From: Ananas comosus
Lineage: Eukaryota; Streptophyta; Magnoliopsida; Poales; Bromeliaceae
NCBI RefSeq assembly: GCF_001540865.1
Contig: NC_033641.1
Span: 1,635,722 to 1,699,721, forward strand
DNA: 64,000 nt
Direction of reading: 5' to 3'
A model generated the notes under the pieces. That model worked only from the letters and a program-made list of their open reading frames with translations, had not been told where the DNA came from and made no database searches. This document shows positions 25,201 to 36,300 of the stretch, in pieces. The position numbers were made by a program, and so were the translations under genes. Each line of letters starts with the position of its first letter. Within the stretch, counting starts at the first letter, position 1.

Positions 25201-27313
25201 GTCTCGGGTACCAACCACCAAGCCCTTTTTGCCACTTGCGTTAGGGACGGTCGGTGCATCAGTAAAATTTTGACTGTAGAAAGCATTGGCATAGGCATTT
25301 TTTTTTTTTGTAGTTCGGAGAAATGGCCAACCTATAGGTTTAGTTTTGGAACTTTATTTTTCGTGCCATTTTCATACCAAATCAGTTTCAATTCAACTCA
25401 ATTCTTCCAAAACCTCACAAATGGCATCAAAGGCCATTCTACACTGAATCTTTGCAATTTACAAAATTTAGTATACTACAATTTTTTGCCATTTTTTTTT
25501 CATGATTTTTGCATCAATTTTTAGTGGGGAGAAAGGAAATGAGAAAGGGAAAGAGTGGTCCGCTGCGGAAAAAGAAAAGATTAGCCCATTTTGCAGGAAA
25601 CACCTGCACGTATGAGAAATTGCAATTTTAGTCCAATTCTGACCTAAGGAGCTTATTTGGAGTCTTTCAGAATGTCAGTTTAGGCTCGAATTGCACAGAC
25701 ACTCAACTAAAATTAATTAGTAGTAATTTACTATAACTTTTTGGATTTGGACCACTTTTGACCACCAAAAATCCTACCAAATAGAATTTTCTATAGATTA
25801 TGGATACGCTTCATTTTCACTGCTCGGATATCTGAATGATGGAACTTTAAATTTAGTCCCAATAAATTAAAACCAGGGACTTCACAAAGTTTCATAATTT
25901 TTTCCACTGTTAATTTTCAGCCGAATTATTAACAATAAACATTTTAGGGTACTTAATTCATAGAAATTTTCAAAATTTTCATTTTCGTTTCGCTTTCGGC
26001 AGAAATCATTCTAGATTATCTTTTACTCTCCCGAACTCTTTCTAATCATATGTCATACAACTCTTATATTCATTTTGTCTGTTTGGCTAAAGTTCTTTAT
26101 ACTATAAGTTTGTTAAAAGATTGATTCTTTAATGTGTTTCAAGGTATCCAGCATAATTTTCGTGGATTCTCCAGCAGGGACAGGGTATTCTTATGCAGAC
26201 AAAGAAGAAGATTATGTCACAGATGACACTAAAACAGTATTGGATTTATATGACTTCATAATAAATGTTAGATTTATGATCATTGTCTTATTTCGTTAAC
26301 ATTTCTTTGCAATTTCGTCACAAAAATATTTTAGTATTTCATATAAGTCCCTCAAAACTTGCTTTGCATGATAGTCCCTAAATCATCATCAATTGCCTTG
26401 CTAGTTCCCTAATTTATTCTTAATAATATTTTTTAAGAAATGTACTAATACGTCACAAAAGTATTTGGAGAATATATATATATATAGATGGTTAGAGAGN
26501 TTAGAGAGAAGAGAATAGAGAAAATATACTAAAGGCAAATGGGCATTATTCATTTAGTCAGCTGGATTAGAAAAACTTCGTAGTACTAGTACACACTAAT
26601 CGCAATGGGGCTGGCAATCCAGCTCGCTATTGGTGGGCAGCTTGTGTTCGGCTCGAAATTAACTCGAAACCGATTGCTCATTTAATAAACAAGTTGAATA
26701 CGGTTGAAATTTTATCTCGAAATCTTAACAAGCCGAGCACGAACTAGAGTCAACTCACTTATGTTCAGCTCGATATAGCTTGAATATATATATGTATACA
26801 GGGCCTTCGGTATTATAGTCTCGTTTTCGATCATAGGATGTTCAAATCAACGATCCACACTATTAAAACTGATATAAGGTATTTGAAATTTTTAGAAATA
26901 AAATTTTATATTTTTTCTACATAGTTACTTTATGATCAAACCATTTCAAATTTATCAATTCTCAATAGTTACTATGGCGAATTTGCAGTTTAACGGTGTA
27001 GAAGATTCTAAATTTATTCAAATTTTGATAGAAAATATTTTAAATTATCCAAATCAAGGTCAACATCCTTGATCTTGAGTTCAAAAGTCCTATCCTCAAA
27101 TTTTAAAGATTATTTAATTTCCACCATTCTTTTTACATGATTTATTTACTGAGTAAACGATGTTGAAAAAAATTAAAATTTTATTCCTAAGAACTTCATA
27201 TACCTCAGATCATATTTGACGGTGTGGATCTTTGATTTGAATACCCTATGATCGAAAACAAGACTATAGTACATGAGCTCCGATACTATAGATAGTATAG
27301 TAGCCTCATTATT

Positions 27314-27390
<77 letters not shown>

Positions 27391-30300
27391 TGAGAGAGCA
27401 GGGCTACTACGACGCTATTAGGAGCACAGTAACTTTTGTGCTCCTAAGTTCCTAACCATCCATTAATTTCAATGGGCATTTAGGGTGAGAGAGAGAAAAA
27501 AAATTAGGAAGAAATTCAAAGAGAAGAAATTCAAATAGAAGATAAATTAAGACACTCAATTTCTACCCAATTTATCTAGTTTGTTGTTTGCGAGCCAACT
27601 TGCGTTCGGCTCGTTAATAAATGAGACGAACATGAGCTAGATTTTTCAGCTCTATATTTTAACGAGCCATGCAGCTCGTGTTCAGCTCGTTTAATAAACG
27701 AACGAATACGAGTCGGTCCTAACTCGCTTTTGTTTAGCTCATTGATAGCCCTAAAATCACAGTGATGTAAAAGACTATCATGCAAATAGTAAACTTTGAG
27801 AAACCTGTGTGCAAGAAAATATGATTTCAAGGACTGATATTTAAAAAAGAATTTGTTTAATAAGTGGAATTGTTTAACTAATATTTTCGGTTTTTTCTTT
27901 TTAGTGGTTCTCCAAGTATTCTGAGTTCATCTTAAATCCTTTCTACTTGGCTGGGTGCTCCTACAGTGGTGTGGTAGTGCCAATGCTCGCACAAGAGATA
28001 ATGAATGGTAAACATATTTAATGATGCATTACATTCAACTCTTATTTCAAAAGATTTAGGCAAACATATACGAAAATAATCTAAATTGTGGTCTCTTCAA
28101 AAGGAAATTTGAAACTCGAACAATTTTGATTCTACTACTTGACGTTCGTTCAATTATTTTGTCCTGTAATGTACCGAACTTTGGCTAAAGTGACAAAGTG
28201 CAGATTAAATCATGATAAAAGCGTGGTGTGTAGATGTATGGATGCATTGGGTGTGGACAATAATCTCATATCAAATAAATTGAAAGATTGGGTAATGCAA
28301 TCCAATCTGTCGAACATATAGTAGTTATTTTCAAATAAGGGTGTGTTTGTTTGGCCGTAAACTATACCGAATTTACTTTTCGGCTTGAAATATTATTTTT
28401 TGTGTGTTTGTTTAGCCGTAAAGAAAATTTTCGAAAAACTATTTTTATAGATTTGAGAAAAATGGAGTGTTTTGTTTTCCACCGATTTTCGACGGAAAAC
28501 GAAAACTCAAGCTGCCTAAATCCTTTTTCCTTCATTTCTTTTCACCAAACTAAATAAATGTGAATTTTTTCCTCTCAACCAAATAAATATTCATGAAAAA
28601 TTACTTCTTTTTTTTTCCTACAAACCAAATATTACGAAACATAAAACTTTTTTTCCCACTAAAAATATTTTCTACAAAAAACCATGGTTCACAGTTTTAT
28701 GTACGACCAAACACCCCGTAACCGAAAGTTTCTATTAAATCCACATGCTTTAAAAGTTTTATGAGTTTAGTGCACGCGATGAAATCTACATTGCTTATAT
28801 GATGGTAACAACTAACAATTTCTTTAAAATTCGTGATGTTTACAATTTTTGTACATGCATACTTATCTTTTGTCAGGAAATGAAGAAGGTATTAGAACGA
28901 AGTTAAACTTTAAGGTATGTTTTAGAATTTTTGTTTCCTAAGTTCCAAAAAAAAAAAATTAAGTGATAAATCTCTATCGTTTTTTCTCTATATTTTTTGA
29001 CTTATCCAATCATTTATATATATATTTGGTGATCTTAGGGTTACTCACTAGGAAACGCTGCAATTGACATAAACATAGAGAATAACGCAGCAGTGACTTA
29101 TGCATATCAGCTCGGACTCATATCAGATGAGCTATATAAGGTCATTTCTTTGTAATCAAATAATGATACTACATTCATTTATGACATTTTATTTTTATTT
29201 TTATTCATATTGTTGGTTTAAATGGGTCAGCATTCTATCCTGTAGTGGGAGGTTAGGTTAATTAGGTTGAGTTATATTCCAAATGACTAGGGGCGAATTG
29301 GGCCGAATCACAATAGAAACCCATTGGCGTTGTGTTTATACACTTTTAAGTGAATTAGCTATATATTTCTAACAAGAGTAATGCTTCTATACTTTTCTTT
29401 TTTTGGTTACCGTTCATTCACGCGTATTCAACGGCTCAGATTTAGTTTTTTTTTAAATTGTGACCTGCAATAGCAGGTCACTTTGGGACAGGTACCGGTT
29501 ACCAGGTACCTCAAAAAAGAATATTTTTGTCTTTTAATACATGAGCAATTTAGTCATTTTACATCTACTATATTTTCAAAATTTTTATTTTTTCTTTGTT
29601 TCCTTTTTCTCTCTCTATCTTTCCTTTCATAATTTAGCATTTTATATAAGAAAATTTTCAAATGATTTGACAATATGATCATTGAATTTAAACTTTAAAT
29701 AGTAATATGAAATTCCTCTAATTTAAATTTCACTTTTAAATTTAAAATTTAATATTATATTCAAATTTATATTTTAAAAATTTAAGTTTCATATAAATAC
29801 TTTGAAATATGGTAAACAGAAATAATTGTTTGAATTCTAGTCTTCTGGTTTAGGTTTGGTTTTGGGTTTCGAAAAATTGGTCAGTTTTGAATTTGGATAT
29901 GGATTTTTGAAATCCGTCGAGTTCGGAAATAAGTTTTGTGATTGTTAGTCAGATTCGAATTCAAATTCCTAACTATTTTTTTTCTCACCAATAATTCTAA
30001 TCTTTTTAATTTATATGTTTAAAATTATATTTAAAATATTTATTAGCTCTAACAGTTAAATTATCATTCTGTTTAAAATATTTATTATCTTTACCGGTTC
30101 CAAATTGTTCTTAATGTTATTCGGTTCAATAGGTTAAAATCAGATTCTTGATAGAATAGGTCAAAGTCTGATCAGTCAAATCAATCGGTTCAATCTAGTT
30201 TTTAAATCATTGAATTTAAAATTTAAATAGTAATATGAAATTCCTCTAGAGAAATCTAGTTGTAGAAATCTTACTCTCTAAGTTTTTTATGCATTACGTT

Positions 30301-33300
30301 TTAAACTGGTGCGAATAAACTGTATTTTAAATCTTGGTAGAAATTTAGTTTTTAAATAGTAATATGAAATTCCTCTAATTTAAATTTCACTTTTAAATTT
30401 TAAGTATTTAATTTTTAAAATTTAAATTCATCGTATTTAGAAATAAAACTATTTCTAAAATTTCTATAATTTAAATTAATGCATAATTTGAGAAACACTA
30501 AAACATTTAAAGTAGATTCCTAAATTAATGCCTAATAATTGCATAAATTTGGTTAATCAATTAATTTCCTAAATTAGTGTTAATTAATGCATAAATTTAG
30601 GACCTCAATTAATTAAAAGTTTCTTTAAATATTGTATTATTTAATTACCAAACTAACCTTGAATAAAATAATCCTTTTACCTGCTAAGTATTAAAGTTAC
30701 ATTTTTACCCTCTATTAATCAACGGTTAAGATCTTTTTTATTTTTTTTTTAAAAAAGTACCGAATCATTTCTCTTCTAACAATTAGAGCCTTTGGGATTA
30801 ATGGTTAATGCCAACGATTCGACGAGTGATATTAGAGCTAGAGGTCACGGATTCGATGGCCAGCATCTTGTCTTATAACGGGAGGTCAGGTTAGGTCGAG
30901 CCATGTTCAAAATAGCGTGAGGTTGGTTGGGCCGAGTTACAATCAAAACCCGACTCGTGGGTGTGCTATGACTATACGCTTTAAGTGAATTGGTAGTATA
31001 TTTCTAACAGCAAGAGCTTTTGGGATTAATGGTTAGCGTCTACGATCCGACACACATCACCATTACTTTTTTCTCTATTAATAAGAAAAATAATTTCAAA
31101 TCCATTTAAATTTTTCTAATTTTAAATTGTCATATTAAATTTAAAAAGCTACGACTTACTATATGAACAATAATTTGTTAGAATCAACCACACAATGTGA
31201 ATTTGTTACGTGGTCTATTGAGGGTTAGAAACTTAGCAAAAATTCATTCTAGATAGTAAATTAAAACAAATTGATTATTCACATAATAAACTTTAATTTT
31301 ATATATTATGCGTTGCAATCTATAGCAAAAGTTGACTATATGGCAATAGAGCTTATATGTTTCTTTACTAATAACTCATGAATAGAATTTGGCTAGCTCT
31401 TGTGGTGGCAAATATTGGGATAACGATCATCCGGAATGCTTGAGGAACTTAGAAAATTTTCATATGGTAAGAGTGAGATTTTAAATCATGCAGTTTTTTT
31501 TTTTTTAAAGATAACCTAAGTAAAATAATATTAATGGAAAGCCAAAATTTTTATTCGAAATTTATCGTTAATTTAGAATGCTTTGGTAAAAATGTATTGG
31601 TGTTACATGAACTTTTGCGATTTTGAAATAGGTACTTTCGTTTCAACAATTTTGATTTTCCTACTCAATCTTATACTCTTTTGGATTTGAAAAAGTGTTT
31701 TTAGAAAATTTTATCAAATTCTATTAGAGTTGAATTGTTAACAAAAAGAATTTTAAAAAATATTCTATCAAATAATAAAATATTTTATCAAACACTAAAT
31801 GGTTTGTAAAAGAAAATTTTAGGTTTGATATATAAATTTTTATTATATTAATTTAATTATATATCTGTTTTTTTGCATGCAGCTAACCAAGGATGTTAAC
31901 AAAGAGCATATTCTTTGTGCACCATGTCAGTATGGATTGGAAACATGCATGGAAACTACTGGATATGAATCTACAAAAATGTTCGATACCCTCTCCGAAG
32001 GAGAAAATTATGACATATATTGTCACGTTAGTACGATGTTTTACAAATTACTCGATGATAAAATATAGTTTTTATATAGTTTTTTTTCGCTCTATAATTT
32101 AGGAATTTCACCTTAAACATTATGAAACATTATGAAATGCTTTTTTTTCAAATATATTTGTTGATAGTCTAATTATTTTGGTAACAGAGTTTTGAAGTAA
32201 CGCCACAAAGGCTCTTCAACTTGAGAACTACAAGGGAAGATCTCCATGCGAAGCCAGTAAGGGATTTTAATTTATTAATTGCAAAATGTGTTAAATTGCA
32301 TATTACATCTATTATCACTGAGAATAATAATGGTATAGCTTTTACAATAAAATATTGATCTAATACTTGTTAGAGTGAGATCAGTTTTAAGTAGGTCAAT
32401 TAACAAAATGGAGACTTTGTAAACATGGTATTTCATCTTGTGAAACTATGTATTAGATCTACAAAAATAATGAAATACTTTACAACGATCAGACACACTA
32501 GCAATAATAACTTGTTGGTCCAATCGGTTCAAAATGTTTAAGTCCAATTATTATCATTAGGGTCCATGGTGCCTTATATTCCTAACTGCAACTCCGTTCT
32601 CATTCAATATGGGACTACTGGGGTATCACAGACTTACCAAGTCTAGATCCTGACGTCCTCATTAATACTCACCCCATTTAGGTCCTAATGTCCTCGTCAA
32701 TCCAAACACACATAGCTTAAGATCACCAAGCGATGTGAGGCTTACCCCACATATCTAGCTGGTGAATCTTCTCTAATACCAAATATAACAACTTGACCCA
32801 CTAGCAATAATAACTGGTTGGATCCAAACCACTGGTCCCAAATACTTAAGCCTAATTATTAGTTCTAGAATCCATGGTGCCTTCTATTTCTAATCACAAC
32901 CCCGGTTTCATTCGATGTAGGAGACTATTGGGGTGTTATATGCTTCATTATTTTAAGTTCACTAATGACAATAATATGATTACCAAGATAACTGTGACAC
33001 CCCAATAGTCTCACATCGGATGAAAATGGGGTTTTCATTGGGTATATAAGAGAACTCAATCATAATAATAATAACCGGGCTTAAGCATTTTGAGTCGATG
33101 GTTTTGGTCCAACGAGTTATTATTACTGGTGGGTCGGATCGTTACATTTGGTATCATAGCTGGTTCACCAGCCGAAAATGTGAGATGAGTCTTGGCCGAG
33201 TCAAGGTTGGAATGACAGACTAAGCTAGGGGCGATGAATGATATGCGAAGTCAGGGTCGGAATGACAAGGCTAGCGAGGCAAGTCTCATATCGCCTGGTG

Positions 33301-36300
33301 ATCCTGGGATGTGTGTTTGTTTAGGGTTGGTGTCACGCCCCGAGCCCGATCCCTTTTGGCCGGTTCGAGAGCGTCGACAGACGCCGAACGGACAGAGTTT
33401 TCCCCGTCCGCCCAAGGCTCAACACAAGTATCAATAGAGTGCAAATTTGCATAAGCGGAAGTATACACAATGGCTTGCACGAGAACAGGCAATAGCCAAG
33501 GTGAAGGAATTAACCATTCAGTATACAAGTAATATGACTAAATTTAAATCACATACATGTATCCAACTATAATCAAGTTCTGTCACATTCTTGCATCATT
33601 TTTTTTTACATCTCATTTCTCCCAAAATATAACTTTTGACATTTAAGGTAAATATCCTTTACATCATTCATTAAAGCAAGTTCATAATACTAAAATCATC
33701 AAATACAAAAGATGATAGTAAAGGGTATGCAACTACAAAATGGAATCCATCTCGGGCGGTCTCTACCTAGGGCGCGATGCCCTTACCGCGATCATCTGCC
33801 GGCTCGCTCGGTCCCGGCTCTGTGGAAATAGTGGGGTGAGAACTACAACAAAGTTTCCAGTGGGTTCGGCAACCAACCACGACTATCCCACTAGGTCTAA
33901 TCAGGCATAATAGAAGAAAGAATAGATAATAACCAACTAACAAATGCAGCTAATATGCCTGAACGATAAATAAAACTATGCTCGATAGAATGCTCATGAT
34001 GAATGCAAGATTAACTTTTCATTACCCAATCTCATGGCTAGCCCGTAGGTTTCGCCCTCACAAACTCACCAACCCAAATCCCTATTGTCGGGGAGATAAC
34101 CGCTACGACCCGACGGGACCGCCCTCTGGGGAGATAACCGCTACGACGCAGTGATGACAACTCCGGAGCACATCGCCCGAGGGGGAGCTACCGCCCTCGA
34201 GCAGGACTATTAGGTGAGTACGATCAATCCTTAACTTTAAGGATTCCAAGTTCAATCCATTCCTTGACTCCAAGGAGAACCATGTTCATATGACCCTTAA
34301 CTCTAAGGTGCATTTGTCATAATGTCACTAACCCAATTCACTTGCATTCTCTAACCTCTACTAGTGTCATGTACACTACTTGATCTTGTTCTTTGTCATT
34401 GATGCCACACTTGTTTTCTAGGTGCTATGTTCTTGTACTCATGCCACACTTTATGTCTATGTCAACATGTCACATTTGTTTACTAACCCTTCTAGGTTCT
34501 TGTCCTTTGTCATGCATATATAGGGTTACCAATTCTCATTCATTTACTACTATTTTTCAAGCATTAAAACTCATGTCATGCAATAGAAATTTACAATTAA
34601 CCCTACTATACAACATGCTCAATATAAGTACATATGCTCAAATATGACGCTTTAGACATAAAAGGATTTCCGATGTCCTTGGAATGCACCACCCACCTTA
34701 GATGGTTACAAGGATGCTACAGTGAATTTCTTGGAATTTTCGAAGCCCTAATCCGCGTGCTGCGGCTATCTGTACGGAAAACGATGTTTTTGTAAATAAC
34801 TTTGCGCACACTCGTCGGATTGTCGAACCGAGCGTTCCAACGCGTTTAAAATACCCTCAATTAGGTTTCTACACGATCAAAATAGATCGAAACCTCACTT
34901 GGGCAAAACCCCTCTTTGGGATGCCCTAACATGCCATTTTTGCATTTCCCCTAAATTGATCTCATTGCTAAGCAAAAGAAAGCTTAGATACACATGGGAA
35001 GCTCTCTAATAAGGTTTTCAAGCTTTTAGAACCATCCCTAGGGCATCTACTTTGAGCCCTAGAGATCCACCATGAGAGGGGTCCAAGACAACCATGGATT
35101 TCATGGTTTCAAGGTCCCTAGAGGGTTTCCTCACTTGTAGAGAGATCAAAACCCAAAAATCTAAGGTCTAAACCCAAACCCTAAACTCATTTTTGCATAA
35201 GGACTCACCTTTGCCCAAGCTCCACCCAAGCCTTCTTGTTGGAGAGCTTCTAGAGCCACCCAAGCCTCCAAATCCACCTTCTCCAAGCTTTTCTCCTTCT
35301 TCTCCAAGCCCTAGCCCAAGCTTTTAGAGAGGGAAAGAGAGGAAATCAGAGGGAGAGGAGAGGAGATGGGTTTTGCTGTGAAAATGGGAGAGGAATAGGC
35401 CAAATAACATGTTGTGACATTTGCAATTAGGCCCCTCAACTTAATTCTGTAGCAGACTTCACCCCTGCTGCCAGAGCCCCTGTGTACCGGTACACGGATT
35501 TGTGTACCGGTACGGGCCTGCGCAGAAGCCCAAACCCAAGAGCAGACCCTCTCGGTTGCGCAGTTTGTGTACCGGTACACGGGTCCCGTACCGGTACACC
35601 TTCACGCAGACTCAAACCCGAGAGCAACCAGTGCTCGGGTCGCTTGCTGTACCGGTACAGCCATCATGGCGTACCGGTACACAATGCTCCAGATTTCAGG
35701 TTTGGCTCCGATTCGACTCTACTACGCGCCGATCGATGCCAAACTCATACTAATACCTCTTTAACTCATTTTTGCCCTTCCAAACGTGTTGGAATGCAAA
35801 ATGGAACTCACCAATACATTTCTCTCGACACTTTAACCAATTTGATTAAGGTTCGATTATCGTTTTCGGGTTTCGATACGTTACAGTTGGCGAGTACGTC
35901 GGGGTCTAAACGGGGGGAGTCTGTGACACCCCAATAGTCTCATATCGGATGGGAATGGGGTTGTCATTGGATATATGAGAGGATTTCATCCTAGTAATAA
36001 TAACTAGGTTTGGGCCAGTGGATTTCGCCTAATGAGTTATTATTGCTAGCGGGTCGGGTCGTTACAATAATAAAAAGTATAAACCCTAGGGATGCCTAAA
36101 ACACCTATATATGGTGTTTTTCTTTAGGCGAATCATCTTGTAAATTTCTCAAGATGTTTTCACTTAAAAAGATTTAAGAGAAATGGAGAGTAGTTGGCTA
36201 TTGAGACTCAACAATAAAAATAAGAATTTTGCTAAAAAAAGTTCATTTGAAATGGGGAGTAAATATTGTTGAAATTCTATATTAGAATATCTAGACTAAA

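Larger units (their letters stand above)
26597..27757. mobile_element. hAT-like non-autonomous element split by nested insertions
   Basis: The left arm (26604-26785: ggctggcaatccagctcgc, then repeated gctcg/cgagc motifs) and the right arm (27583-27757: cgagcc repeats, ending gatagcccta) match the two halves of the related element at 47329-47802. Between the arms lie a Mutator-like miniature element (26797-27300), a TA/GA microsatellite and a fold-back element (27395-27580). Ends are TAGGGCTRNCAA-like, as in plant hAT elements. Confidence 0.6.
32993..36066 (+). mobile_element. TRIM element A, split by a solo LTR
   Basis: Direct LTRs at 32993-33146 and 35922-36066 both start TGTGACACCCCAATAGTCTC and end cgttaca. 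The primer-binding site TGGTATCATAGC at 33149-33160 differs by one base from the initiator Met-tRNA complement. A purine tract (aaacggggggag, 35908-35919) precedes the second LTR. Flanks ataac and ataat are a near-perfect 5-bp duplication. Without the nested solo LTR the element is about 0.5 kb and non-coding, the definition of a TRIM. It depends on other elements for enzymes. Confidence 0.85.

Noticed and set aside
27273..27455. Open frame with a long Arg-Glu repeat
   Set aside because: Produced by the GA microsatellite at 27333-27390.
30786..30862. Possible tRNA gene (A-box-like and B-box-like sequences)
   Set aside because: It cannot be folded by eye into a cloverleaf with a proper acceptor stem, and the same head recurs with a body in tandem, so it is a SINE-like unit.
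31877..32102. Two overlapping small open frames as independent genes
   Set aside because: One is SCPL exon 9 read through its donor; the other is its shadow in another frame.
35311..35937. Overlapping open frames rich in MYRYTG and similar
   Set aside because: Produced by GTACCGGTAC palindromes in a solo LTR. No frame extends into recognisable protein.
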